Source: Teratosphaeria epicoccoides
Lineage: Eukaryota; Ascomycota; Dothideomycetes; Mycosphaerellales; Teratosphaeriaceae
NCBI GenBank assembly: GCA_021401465.1
Contig: JADDMT010000249.1
Span: 1 to 25,472, forward strand
Length of the DNA stretch: 25,472 nt
Direction: 5' to 3'
The notes under the pieces are model-generated. The model searched no databases, was not told the origin of the DNA, and saw only the letters and a program-made list of their open reading frames with translations. The position numbers were made by a program, and so were the translations under genes. Positions 1 through 11,313 of the stretch are shown piece after piece; the first letter of the stretch is position 1, and the number at the start of each line of letters is the position of its first letter.

Positions 1-858
1 CGTGTTAAGTACCGCCTAAGTACAGCATTCTATCTACAGACTAATAGTTAGACTAAACGTATGAACTAGACTCTTAAGTAGTACCTTCGGTGCTACTACG
101 CTAAGAACCAGGATGCCTAGGCCGACGTAATTCCTATAGCGGAATTTGCAGTTAATAACAGCGTGCATGCTGCTATGCGCATGTTGCTATTTTAGATTCT
201 TTATGGCTTTAATCCGGAAATACACCTAGAACCGCCTCAGGACGAGTCTTCTAAGGAGAGGGTGCCAGCTGCCGCGGAATTAGCGTGGCGTATGCGCGAG
301 GTACATTCGGTGCTAATAGAACACTAGAAAAAGGCCTCAGAATCCTAGATTAAACATAATAACGCCTGTGCTAAACCGATGTAGTATGCAGTTAGTACGA
401 AGGTGTTACTATTGACGAAGAATCTTAAGCTAAAACTTCTAAGCAAGAAGATGACGCCAAGGTTCGTCAGACCCTTCTAGATACGCGACGCGATAGGCTC
501 GCAGGCGTACTAGCTATTGTTGCCATTGTTATATTGTGTGCATGACGTCTTCTACGTATCTCTACTCGAACTATAGGTACAGCGTAAGGGCGAAGAGCCC
601 GCGGACCTGATGCTAGTAGCAGAAGAGAACAAAGAGTAGGAAGTCGAGGGTATTAAGGACAGTATGCGGCGTAAGGGCGTAACGCACTATCTAGTGAAGT
701 AGAAAGGATACCTACCTAAGTACATATAATAGGTTCTAGCCGAAGACTACAAGAACGCTCTAGAAGCTATTCGTGAATTCGAAGAGTAGAGGAGGCGTAA
801 GCAGGGCTTAAGAAGGTCGATTCGTAGGAAGACAAGGGTTCTAGAGCAGAATTCTTGA
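1..858 (+). pseudogene. Pol fragment: integrase C-terminal part and chromodomain (copy B)
   Basis: The frame starting at base 1 runs to a TGA at 856-858 without indels but with many TAG codons. It opens in the integrase core just before the RLSTAF motif, then shows NSVHAAMR and the region that reads SPFQILYGF in copy A. It ends with a chromodomain (VEGIKDSMRRKG at about 645-685, then a W/TAG-KGY motif). The catalytic glutamate of the DDE triad, GAA in copy A at 14538-14536, is AAA (Lys) here at 55-57. Integrase activity is therefore lost twice over, by stops and by this substitution. Four TAGs in the first 150 bases coincide with TAGs in copy A. The start of the gene is outside the window. 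Confidence 0.85.
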
Positions 859-998
859 CATGTGTATGTAGCACATAACACGCAAAGTAATAACGAGAAG
901 CAAACGCCCTACTTATATATCATTAATGCCTAAAGGCACACCTAGAATAAACCTAAGAAGAACAAGAGACATGCTCGGATTAGCTTCGTAGCTAATGC

Positions 999-2470
999 TT
1001 AGCGACTACTAGTCGGGGGCTTCCTGACTAAACCCGAAGTAGAAGAGTCTTTCTTGTTACGGTCCGCTAGGGACTGCCTACCTATATAGGGTCTACTAAA
1101 CACCCCGAAGCGACTATAAGTAACAGGAGTAGCAACGCCACGAAGGGAGGCTAGTATCTTCTTCTTTAGTAGGTTGCGAGGGAGCTCGTCTCTAGAGCCT
1201 ATAGTAGCTAGAGAGCTAGCGACACCCTTACCGCGCCTAGTCGCGACGACTACCTCATCCTTAGCATTAGAAGGCGAAGAGACTCGAGCGCGCTTGCGGC
1301 TGTTGCGCTCGGCCCTCGAGATCATCTTGCGCTTCTTGACACGAGTGTTGACTACATTATCGGACTCGGTGTCCTCCCTAGGCGCAACTAGTGTAGTGAC
1401 ACCGCGGCGAAGGTATCCTAGACGTCGTCATCCTCCTTATCCTCAAAGATCTGGCCTAGAGGCTTGTGCCTTAGCGTCTTGACAGACGTAGTGCGGATCG
1501 CAAGTAGGGAAGGTTCAGCTTCCTTGTCGCTAACCTCAATTTCGGCCCTAGCCTTCTTCTTCTTAGACAGTAGCGTCGAGGCGGCGTAGGCGGCGGCGCT
1601 ATAATGTGTTAGCTATACGCACGCGACAGGATTCGAGTAAGTAACTTACGGCTTAGTCCTCGGGACCGGCTTAGAGGCAGGCTGTCTCTCGGTACGGCGC
1701 TAGGGCGTAGCCTTAGCGGCAGGAGCGGTGAATTGCTTGATGACCTTCTTGCGGATCATCTGCGTCTTAAAGTCATCGTTAATAGAGGCAAGGGCCCCGA
1801 GTTGCTAACGCTGACAGCTAGTCGGATATTTCTCGACGCTAACGTTAGCCTAGTAGAGAAAGTCAGCATTTATACTTAGAGGGTACCCGCACTATATGCG
1901 TACTATAGCGAAGGTCTCGACCCTAACAGTTAGTACCTTTAAGATCTTCTAGACTAAGTCTGCGATTAGACCTAGACAAACGTTTTCGCCTGTTAGCAGA
2001 GAGTCGAAGCGAACACTACTATGAGAACAGTTAGTAGTTACGGTAAAGCACAAGAGGGCGCTAAGCAGGTAGGCGAGTGCCTCGCGGTACTTGGCCTGTA
2101 GCCTGTTCATAGTTAGAGTGCCTTTAGCAACCCCCTTATCGCGCGCACTCTAGAAGTCATCGATGTTACGGCAGAGCTAGTTGTACTCGCTATACACCTC
2201 TTCAGGGAGGTCTTGGCATTTTTGATGCTTACTATTGCAGTTAACACAATTGCGGTAGACACTGCCCTTATCAAATCCGCTAATGCAGATCTCGGCTACG
2301 CTTCAGTTAGTACAAGTCACGCATACCTCGCGGGTAGGGGACGCCTTACTAACACGCGGAGGAGAAATGTGTGCCGCTTAGCTACTAAGGTTGTCGAGGC
2401 ATCGTCGACACGAGCGACAATCGCAGGCAGAGCGAGTAGCGTCAAACTTAGTCTGCAGCACTTAAGCTAT
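999..2470 (-). pseudogene. Decayed copy of the family A antisense accessory gene (copy B)
   Basis: This is the homologue of the antisense gene at 12098-13594. The C-terminal part is still open at 999-1325 (MISRAERNSRKRARVSS..., ending SSR-stop), and scattered blocks match further upstream. The start codon is ATA instead of ATG (bases 2468-2470), a TpG->TpA change. The 51-bp intron keeps its borders: GTAAGT at 1649-1644 and TAG at 1601-1599, the same length as in copy A. The four TAG stops seen in copy A are present here too, with many private ones, and the total length differs by 25 bases, so small indels exist. It is non-functional as it stands. Confidence 0.8.
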
Positions 2471-3254
2471 TATGGCTAAGATGAGTTAGTTGATCTTAAT
2501 TAATTGATTAAAGAAGAAGAAGCTCCGGTTTAGACCCGCAGACACGGCGAGGCGCAAGCTAAGCGAAGTAGGAGTAGAGGTTAATGTTAGTATCTTAGAA
2601 TAGGAAAGTTTAGGAAGCGACGAGGTTTTTATACCCTCCGACAGCCCCCCTGTTGCCTATCGCAACCGTTAAGCTAGTGACTCGAACCACATGCGCAGAG
2701 TACCTACCTTTAGTTGACTTACAAGGGGACCGAATGATGTAATAACGGACAACGCGGCTGTCACGCATGTGCGCCGACCGCACTCGTGCTAGCCTACTAG
2801 CATGGAAATGTAGCGAGGCCCGCGCTAGGAGCGCGCTCCTGCCGTTTTAAGCGGCACACATAGAGCGTCCGCGTACTTTCCTACTACCCTAAGGTTCTGC
2901 GACACGTTCTTCACGGTCACAACTAAATAGGGACGGCCAAGCTACTTGGCGAGGCCGGCGCGCATGCTCGCCCTATAATTTCAAGGATTAACTAAAGTAC
3001 GTACTCATGGTTTCCTAATATCTCGATCTGCATGTAAAGCGAAGGTGTTACGAAGCCGCCTAACATGTAACAGATTAAAACCCGCCCGAGTTAGTAGCCT
3101 CCGCCCTGTACTCGCTACGAAGGTGTTAAGGTATGCGCATAACACATGTTACGTAGGCTATCTACCTATTTACCCTTGCGCGGTGTAAGCGTGCTACATC
3201 CTATACCCTATACGTTCTGCGTGCATTACTTAGTAAGGCTAGGGACATCCTCAT
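2471..3254. other. Non-coding region between antisense gene and 3' LTR (copy B)
   Basis: I see no coding sequence here. It corresponds to 11314-12097 of copy A and contains the likely promoter of the antisense gene, with a TATAAA box on the minus strand at 2633-2628. The AGGAGCGCGCTCCT palindrome is also still visible, with its outer C changed to T on one side. Confidence 0.6.
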
Positions 3255-3268
3255 AGGAGGAGGGGCAG
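3255..3268 (+). other. Polypurine tract of copy B
   Basis: AGGAGGAGGGGCAG lies directly against the LTR start and is identical to the tract at 11313-11300 in copy A. In LTR retrotransposons this is the plus-strand primer. It fixes the element orientation as +. Confidence 0.8.
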
Positions 3269-3628
3269 TGATACGGTTAATACTAGGGGGCTATTAGAAC
3301 CGCATAGGTTCTAATGCCCGCCCTTAGCATGTAGTGACCCTGCTACATATAGTAAGGGGGTCCTTTGTACATACGTTAGCTTGTATGTCGTCTAAGTAGG
3401 ATTAGTTGTCGACGTAGGACGCCCCTACGTCGCTCTTCCTACGGTACCCCTGCGGGGTTAGGCTCGGACATGCTTTCCCTAATTAAGGAGCGTCAGGGGT
3501 TATAAGCACCCTTAGCGCCACCTCTGCGATAAGCAGAAAGCAGCGCTGTCTTGTACCTACTAAAAGGTCGGATTACTCTGTCACACTGCGAGATATTTTC
3601 ATATCATATAGCATATACATCTATATTA
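3269..3628 (+). repeat. 3' LTR of copy B (family A)
   Basis: This is 360 bp, the same length as both LTRs of copy A. It begins TGATACGG and ends CTATATTA, where copy A has CTATATCA, so the terminal CA has become TA. Many further C->T and G->A differences from copy A fall in CpA/TpG context. Confidence 0.92.
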
Positions 3629-3808
3629 GTCTCTCTAGTATATAGGGGTAGTTTTAGGACAGGTAGTTAGGAGCTTCGTGCTTAATTTAATTCCCTTTCC
3701 CTAGGGGATAGTTAGTTACAAGGTTAACTACTATTGTCGATATTCTTCACAGCTCTACAAGTCTAATACCTAGTCACCTTCCTACTATCGGCACCTACCC
3801 TTATGACA
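3629..3808 (+). repeat. 5' LTR remnant of family O copy O1
   Basis: These 180 bases align without gaps to 6045-6224, the last 180 bases of the O2 5' LTR. They contain the TATATAGGGG promoter-like motif and the terminal CTTATGACA. The first part of this LTR lies left of copy B, outside the window. Confidence 0.9.
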
Positions 3809-3867
3809 TTTTAAGTACTACTTCTAAGGAAGTATCAGGGGACTCGTCAAGCGCTTGACATACGCCT

Positions 3868-5753
3868 ATGTTAAGTAGTTCTTTAGCTATTAGTTTAACT
3901 TCTAGCAATAATCAACTGACACTACGAGAACAAGTTGCCGCTATACCTTAAATTACGTAGTAGCTCGAATCTATTCACCTTAGCGAGATGGCTCTAGCAT
4001 CTGTCGCAGGTTTAACTACTAGGAATAGACATGGCAATAATGGCTTTAAGATAGGAAGCCCTACAGAATTCATAGGACAACGATCTTAGGTCGAGATGTT
4101 TATCCTATAATGCTAGTTAGCATTTAACGTAGATATAGAACAGTTTACAACGTATTATAAGCGAATGATGTATATTGTCTCTTACCTAAAGGGACTAGCG
4201 TTTGAGTTTATCTAGCCTCATCTGACAGATTATCTAGATCATGTTAGTAACGTCAAAGCCAGGAAGACGACAACTAGGGAGATTCTTAACTTAGACAAGT
4301 CTTTGTTTAAGGCATTACGCGAAGCTTTTAGGCTTAGTAATAAGCAATAAGAGGCTAAGAGAGCTCTCCTAGGGATCTAGCAGAAGGGTTCCGCCATTAA
4401 GTACTATGCAGACTTTTAGACCCTCTCTGCTCGAGTCGACTAGAATGATAATGCTTTAGCCGCTTAGTTCTACTAGGGACTAAAGGAGACAGTTAAGGAC
4501 GAAATTGCCTAAGGAGATTAGCTAACGACATTCAAGGAAATGAGCGATCTTGCGATTAGAATCGATAATCGTATCTACGAACGACAGCAAGAACGACAAC
4601 ATAGAAATCGCAAGCTAGCACAGGCTAACTATAAGGTCTAACGATTAGCACCGAAATGGCGAAGCGATTACTACGGTCTCTAACCTATGGAGTTAGATGC
4701 GACTAAGGGGCGTCTAAGGAATAGACCCTGAAGAAAGCCGCGGAAGGGCTCTCCTCCCTAGAATAGTCTGAAGAAGCCATTCGACAAGAGTAATCTCGAG
4801 TGCCACAACTGTAGAAAGAAAGGACACTTTGCCCGCGAGTGTTTTGCTAAGAAGCAACGACAGGAACTGCCTAGGATAGAGCAGGCTCGCGCAACAACAA
4901 CGGCGCCTTAGCAAAAGGCCGCTGCTACTCAAGAACCGGACTATGCTGCACTTACTTAGACTACGTGCTATGACGACGATTGTCGAATTCACATGAGTGA
5001 TAAAGATGGTTCTAGATAGTACCCTAGCCGAAACAAGGCATAGTCGATCTGTGCGCTAAGGGGTACACCTTCTAGTGCGACAGTCCTGAGGCAACAGGAG
5101 CTAGAAGAAGAAGAAGAAGGTTCGGACGACAACTACGAGATTGTCGAAGCCGTCATTCCTGATTCCGAGGAAGACGAGAGCATAGAGCAATAGGCTATGC
5201 CGCCGCATGACATCAGGCTCGATATTATCCGAATCATACAGAACTAGTAGGCTTAGGCTTACCCATGGATTAATAGAGTACAACATGTCGACTAGCTTTA
5301 GTATGACGAACTAGCCGACTGTATGCGACGACACCTGAGGAGACTACTAGTTGTAGCTTAACCTCACGCGGATCAGAAGGTTGTCTAAGAAATTATACCG
5401 TTTGGGTAGAGTTCACACCCTAGGGAGGCTACCTAACCTATAAAGGTATTTAGATTCCACGAGCGCTACGACTCTAAGTCTATCACTTAAAGATAGAGTA
5501 CGCAAGAAACGCGTAGGAACAGCGAGGCTAAGAGCGAGAACGACCTCTTAGGCCAGAGAACGGTAACGCTCAGAGAAGGAGCCGAGACTACACGATCCCT
5601 AAACTAGTCCGTGAAGACAGTTATTCGGGAAACGACGAGGTCCGCCGGAATTAGACCTACGGACAGACTAGATAGGGCTGCAACAATGTGCCGCGATTAG
5701 CGCCAGATACGCGAATAACCTTAGAGTATAGGTGCACATTAACGAGACGCTAG
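3868..5753 (+). pseudogene. Gag (and start of the gag/pro overlap) of family O, copy O1, truncated
   Basis: This matches 6284-8169 of O2 base for base in length (1886 bp) with scattered transitions. The start ATG at 3868 is the equivalent of the O2 start. It contains the retrotransposon gag region and a CCHC zinc knuckle, CHNCRKKGHFAREC, encoded at about 4801-4842. It has a run of five Glu codons at about 5104-5118. It is broken by many TAG and some TAA codons and ends abruptly at 5753, where the O2 LTR begins. The protease, RT and integrase of this copy are missing from the window. Confidence 0.85.
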
Positions 5754-6224
5754 TGTCATGAGTGTCAGGAGTACTGTAGGTTTCAGGATCATGAGGGTCC
5801 TAAGTGCTATGAGTTATAGGTATAGTCATAGGAGTACTATAAGTTATAGGCATAGTCATAGGAGAAAGGATCTGTCACGTGAGGACAGATCCCTAGATCT
5901 ATAGGGTTAGTCTACAGATCTATAGGCCTACAAGGAAGAAGGGATCTATCACAGGATGACAGACCCTTAGATCTATAGGGTTAGTCTATAGATCTACAGA
6001 CACGGATCTATTAGGTCTGTTAACAGATCTAACAGAGCTACTCTGTCTCTCTAGTATATAGGGATAGCTTCAGGATAGGCAGTTAGGAGCTTCGTGCTTC
6101 ATTTAATTCCCTTTCCCTAGGGGATAGTTAGTTACAAGGACAATTGCTATTGTCGATATTCTTCACAGCTCTACGAGTCTAACACCTAGTTACCTTCCTA
6201 CTATCAGCACCTACCCTTATGACA
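5754..6224 (+). repeat. 5' LTR of O2 (family O)
   Basis: This is 471 bp with TGTCAT...ATGACA inverted ends. The start is fixed by the break in O1/O2 homology after GACGCTAG. It differs from the 482-bp 3' LTR by an 11-bp indel near the start (one GGAGTACT unit) and many transitions. It contains a series of AGATCTGT-based hairpins (5868-6043) and a TATATAGGG motif near 6055. Confidence 0.92.
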
Positions 6225-6283
6225 TTTTGAGCACTACTTCTAAGGAAGTATCAGGGGACTCGTCGAGCGCTTGACATACGCCT

Positions 6284-8170
6284 ATGTTAAGGAGTTCTTT
6301 AGCTATTAGTTTAACTTCTAGCGACAATCAACTAACACTATGAGAATAAGTTGCCGCTATACCTCAAATTACGTAGTAGCTCGAATCCATTCACCTTAGC
6401 GAGATGGCTCTAGCATCTGTCGCAGGTTCAACTACTAGGAATAGACATAGTAACAACGGCTTTAAGATAGGAAGCCCTACAGAGTTCATAGGACAACGAT
6501 CTTAAGTCGAGATGTTTATCCTACAATGCTAGTTAGCATTTAACATAGATACGGAATAGTTTATAACATATCATAAGCAAATAATGTACATTGTCTCTTA
6601 CCTAAAGGGACTAGCGTTCGAGTTTATCTAGCCTCATCTGACAGATTATCTAGATCATGTTAGTAACGTCAAAGCTAGGAAGACGACAACTAGGGAGATT
6701 CTTAACTTAGACAAGTCTTTGTTTAAGGCATTACGCAAAGCGTTTAGGCTCGGTAATAAGCAACAAGAGGCCGAGAGAGCTCTCCTAGGAATCTAGCAGA
6801 AGGGTTCCGCCATTAAGTACCGCGCGGACTTTTAGACCCTCTCTGCTCGAGTCGACTAGAATGATAATGCTTTAGCCGCTTAGTTCTACTAGGGACTAAA
6901 GGAGACAGTTAAGGACGAAATTGCCTAAGGAGATTAGCTAACGACATTCAAGGAAATGAGCGATCTCGCGATTAGAATCGATAATCGCATCTAGGAACGA
7001 CAGCAAGAACGACAACATGGAAATCGCAAGCTGGCACAGGCTAACCATAAGGTCTAACGATTAGCACCAAAATGGCGAAGCGATTACTATAGTCTCTAAC
7101 CTATGGAGTTAGATGCGACTAAGGGGCGTCTAAGGAATAGACCCCGAGGAAAGCCGCAGAAGGGCTCTCCCCTCCGGAATAGTCTGAAGAAACCATTCGA
7201 CAAGAGTAATCTCGAGTGCTATAACTGTAGAAAGAAAGGACACTTTGCCCGCGAGTGTTTTGCTAAGAAGCAACGACAAGAACTGCCTAGGATAGAGCAG
7301 GCTCGCGCGACCATAACGGCGCCTTAGCAGAAGGCCGCCGCTACTCAAGAACCGGACTATGCCGCACTTACTTAGACTACGTGCTACGACGACAATTGTC
7401 AAATTCACATGAGTAATAAAGATGGTTCTAGATAGTACCCTAGCCGAAACAAGGCATAGTCGATCTGTGCGCTAAGGGGTACACCTTCTAGTGCGACAGT
7501 CCTGAGGCAACAGGAGCTAGAAGAAGAAGAAGAAGGTTCGGACGACAACTACGAGATTGTCGAAGCCGTCATTCCTGGTTCCGAGGAAGACGAGAGCATA
7601 GAGCAATAGGCTATGCCGCTACATGACATTAGACTCGATATTATCCGAATTATACAGAACTAGTAGGCTTAGGCTTGCAAATAGATTAATAGAGTACAAC
7701 ATGTCGACTAGCTTTAGTATAACGAACTAGCCGACTGTATGCGACGACACCTGAGGAGACTACTAGTCGTAGCTTAACCTCACGCGCATCAGAAAGTTGT
7801 CTAAGAAATTGTACTGTTCGGGGTAGAGTTTACGCCCTAGGGAGGCTACCTGACCTACGAAGGTATTCAGATTTCACGAGCGCTATGACTCTAAGTCTAC
7901 TACTTAAAGATAGAGTACGCTAGAAACGCGCAGGAATAGCGAGGCTAAGAGCAAGAACGACCTCTTCGGCCAGAAAACGGTAACGCTCAGAGAAGAAGCC
8001 GAGACCGTACGATCCCTAAACTAGTCCGTGAAGACAGTTATTCGGGAAACGACGAGGTCCGCTAGAATTAGACCTACGGACAGACTAGACAGGGCTGCAA
8101 CGATGTGCCGCGATTAGCGCCAGATACGCGAACAACCTTAGAATATGGGTACACATCGACGAGACGCTAG
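6284..8170 (+). pseudogene. Gag of O2 (capsid/nucleocapsid), stop-interrupted
   Basis: Gag forms the cytoplasmic particle and binds element RNA. The proposed start is ATG 6284 (MLRSSLAIS...), the first in-frame ATG after the LTR and conserved in O1. A retrotransposon-gag region lies at about 6480-6990 (YLKGLAFEF, LTDYLDHV, GLKETVKDE). It is followed by a basic linker and a CCHC zinc knuckle, CYNCRKKGHFAREC, at about 7216-7260 within the longest intact piece (7103-7327). An acidic EEEEE stretch follows at about 7520. The same frame remains recognisable down to a TAG at 8168-8170, which overlaps the start of pol. Stops are mainly TAG where Gln or Trp is expected. O1 keeps CGA where O2 has TGA in the N-terminal part, so the copies have different lesions. 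Confidence 0.82.
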
Positions 8171-10939
8171 CTAGGGCCTTAATAGATTCAGGATGTACTA
8201 GAATCTTCATGACGCCTAAGTTCGCTAGGACAGCTAGGATAAAGCTACAGGCGAAGACAAATGCTTTCTCGCTATAAGCGATTAATAGAAAGCTAGTCAC
8301 GTACAACTAAGGAGTAGTTGACGAAGAGACTAAGATGATGCCTCTGCGGATAGGACGCTACTAAGAGATGCTCTAGTTTGACATCACGGAGTCACTAGGC
8401 TCGGATGTAGTACTAGGGTTACCATAGCTAAGAAACGCTAACCCCTATATTAACTAGAAGAATGAGAGGATCTAGTTCCCGGAACTCTTAAGATCGATAC
8501 CTCTACTTGTAGTGCACGACGTACTAGGCAAGATCGAAGTATGTGTTATGACTTCAAGCGAGATAGTAGCCGCTATTAAGGATCTAGAACAGGAAGTGTA
8601 CGTCCTATAGGTCAAAGCGACGCAAATGGAAGTCAGGGTCGAATTCATAGTTCCCGATAAGTATAAAGAGTTCGCTACTCTTTTCGAGGAAGAACCCGAC
8701 TAAGAAGCTCTGCCAGAACACTAGGAGTAGGACCACGGGATACCCTTACTCCCTAGCAAGACACTGACGAAGCAATTAGTTCGCCTGTTGTTAGCGGCAA
8801 AACTAGAGATTCTCCGGAAATACCTAGAAGACAACCTCCGGAAAGGCTTCATCCGCAAGTCGTAGTCCCCGGCCGGATATCCGATCCTGTTTGTGCCTAA
8901 GGGGGAAGATGACTAGCGACTGCGCGTAGATTATCGTGGATTAAATGACATCATGATAAAGAATAGTTATCCGCTTCCTTTGCTCTCGGAATTACAGGAC
9001 TGCCTACAAGGAGCAATGTGGTTCTCGAAGTTCGATATACCTAGAGTGTATAACCGAATTCGAGTTAAGGAAGGCGAAGAATAGAAGACTGCGTTCCGAA
9101 CTAGGTTTAGACACTACGAGTACATAGTCATGCCATTTAGGTTAACAAACGCCCTAGCTACATAGCAGGCATTTATTAACAATGTGCTACGAGAGTACCT
9201 TGACGTCTTTGTGGTTATATACCTAGACGATATCCTTGTCTACTCCCGGACGATCGAAGAGCATAGGACTCACGTGCGTAAGGTACTTCAGAAACTCCAG
9301 GATTACTGGTTAAAGGTTAAGCCTCAGAAAAGCGAGTTTCACAAGTAGGAAGTACAATTCCTTAGCTATGTAGTAGCATAGAATAGAATCAAGATAGACA
9401 CTAAGAAAGTCTAAGTCGTAAAAGAGTAGCCTACGCCGACTAATGTTAAGGAAGTATAGTCCTTCCTTAGGTTCGCTAACTTCTACTAAAGATTTGTAGC
9501 AAACTATTCGAAATCTACGGCACTACTTACGACTCTTACTACGAAGGATACGCCATTCGTGTAAGACGACGCCTAACGGAATGCCTTCGAGGAACTCAAG
9601 CGACGATTCACAGATTAGCTGATCTTACTTGTATTCGACCTAGATAAGCCTATCATAGTCGAAACAGATGCCTCTAACGTAGCACTCAGGGCATGCTTAA
9701 GTTAACTAGGACCGAGTAGACGACTACAGCTAGTCGCCTACTACTCGAGGAAATTGTCTGGACCTAAACTCTAATACGACGTCTATGACAAAGAACTTCT
9801 AGCTATAGTAGACGCCTATAAGGCCTAGCGAGTCTACTTAGAAGGTTCTAAGCACTAGGTCACGGTCTACACAGACTATGAGAACTTGCGATACTTTACA
9901 ACAACGAAAGAATTAAACTGACGACAGGTTCGGTAGAGTAAGGAGCTCTCTAGTTTTAACTGCAAGATCGTCTATCGCAAGGGGACCGATAATGCACGCG
10001 CTGATGCACTTAGCTGCTAGACAGACTACATGAAGGGCGTAAAGCGGGAGAAACATGCTGTTCTCTAGGAAAATAGCAATAGCACGCTAGGAGTTAACCG
10101 ACTCGCGGCCATGACTGTTACATGGACTAGTAAGTTTCAGGACGACCTGAAGAACGCGCTAGTCCACGACCTAACTGTACTCGCTGTCCGCGAAGACATG
10201 AATAGACAGGAGGATTAGGAAGACGAAGACGGAATCCTTCTGTTTCAAGGATTAGTATACATGCTAACGTCTTTACGATTAGAGCTACTACGACTCTGAC
10301 ATGACGTACCTTAGGCAGGACACCTAGGAGTGTCTAAAATGAAGCAAATTCTCTGACAAGAATATTACTTCCCTAGGATAAGCAAGGCAATCGAGGACTA
10401 CGTCTGTCGATATGTGACTTGCCGACGAAGTAAGCATAACTGTCATAAACCGTATAAGCTACTACGACTACTTAAGGTACCTTAACGGCTATAGGAGTCA
10501 CTCGCCATGGATTCATCGTCAAACTACCTTAGTCGAGAGAACCTACTACGAATGAGTTCTTCGACAGGATCATGGTAGTAGTTAACTAATTCACTAAGTT
10601 TAGGAAATTTATCCCTTACCGCGAAGACTTTAAGACTAAAGATATCGCGTATGTCTTCATTAAATAGGTAGTAGCACTACACGGCATGCTACAGGACCTA
10701 GTAACGGATCAAGGATCCGTGTTTACCTCTAACTTCTAGAGAGCCCTAATGAGGCAATTCTAGGTCAGACATCGACTAAGTACTTCCTTCTACCCTTAGA
10801 CAGATAGACAGATAGAACGTCTAAATCAGACGTTAGAATAGTACCTTTAATCCTATGTGAATAGGGACTAGAACAACTAGGTAGAGTTATTACTAATAGC
10901 ATAGCTCGCGTATAATAGTATGCTAGCAGAGTCGACAGG
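8131..10939 (+). pseudogene. Pol of O2, part 1: protease, reverse transcriptase, RNase H, integrase (to nested insertion)
   Basis: This is in the -1 frame relative to gag; the start is approximate. The aspartic protease active site is LIDSGCT at 8179-8199. The RT has the fingers motif RLRVDYRGLND at about 8920, MPFRLTNA at about 9131 and the catalytic YLDD at 9220-9231. RNase H has VETDAS at about 9658, DKELLAI at about 9787 and NARADALS at about 9990. The integrase HHCC zinc region starts at about 10300 and reads CRYVTC, with one Cys turned to Tyr. Its core has LVTDQGSVFTS and a glutamate 36 residues later. One T is missing in the MDFIV motif near 10511, shifting integrase to the next frame. 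Many TAG stops replace Trp or Gln. The frame runs straight into the ACAGG target site of element A and resumes at 19114. Confidence 0.85.
10935..10939. repeat. Left target-site duplication of element A (ACAGG)
   Basis: ACAGG immediately precedes the LTR at 10940 and is repeated at 19109-19113 directly after the other LTR. The 5-bp length is usual for Ty3/Gypsy integrases. Confidence 0.95.
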
Positions 10940-11299
10940 TGATATAGATGTATGTGCTATATGATATGAAAATATCTCGCAGTGTGACAGAGTAATCCGA
11001 CCTTTCAGTAGGTACAAGACAGCGCTGCTTTCTGCTTATCGCAGAGGTGGCGCTAAGGGTGCTTATAACCCCCGACGCTCCTCAATTAGGGAAAGCATGT
11101 CCGAGCCTAACCCCGTAGGGGTACCGTAGGGTCAGCGACGTGGGGGCGTCCTACGTCGACAACTGATCCCACTCGGACGACATACGAGCCAACGTATGTA
11201 CGAAGGACCCCCTTGCCATATGTGGCAGGGTCACTGCATGCTAAGGGCGGCCATTAGAACCCATGCGGTTCAAATGGTCCCCTAGTATCAACCGTATCA
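10940..11299 (-). repeat. 3' LTR of element A
   Basis: This is 360 bp with TGATA...TATCA ends. Read on the minus strand it contains GGTTATAAGCACC near 11070, a plausible TATA region about 230 bp into the LTR. Small hairpins include TGCCA-TATG-TGGCA and GAACC...GGTTC near the other end. Confidence 0.96.
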
Positions 11300-11313
11300 C
11301 TGCCCCTCCTCCT
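11300..11313 (-). other. Polypurine tract of element A
   Basis: On the minus strand this reads AGGAGGAGGGGCAG and abuts the 3' LTR. It is expected to prime plus-strand DNA synthesis and confirms that gag-pol on the minus strand is the sense direction. Confidence 0.82.

Larger units (their letters stand above)
1..3628 (+). mobile_element. Family A Ty3/Gypsy chromovirus, copy B (3' part; 5' part lies left of the window)
   Basis: This stretch is the reverse complement of about 14599-10940 and is therefore a second copy of the complete element A, in the opposite orientation. It holds the end of integrase plus chromodomain (1-858), the antisense accessory gene (999-2470), a polypurine tract and the 3' LTR. 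It carries many more CpA->TpA and TpG->TpA changes than copy A. The right boundary at 3628 is exact, because family O LTR sequence resumes at 3629, so this copy was inserted into the 5' LTR of O1. The left target duplication is outside the window. Confidence 0.9.

Noticed and set aside
7130..7408. Minus-strand open frame opposite gag, repeated at 4714-4992
   Set aside because: Its conservation follows from the duplicated gag on the other strand. It has no start context or domain of its own and is treated as a shadow.
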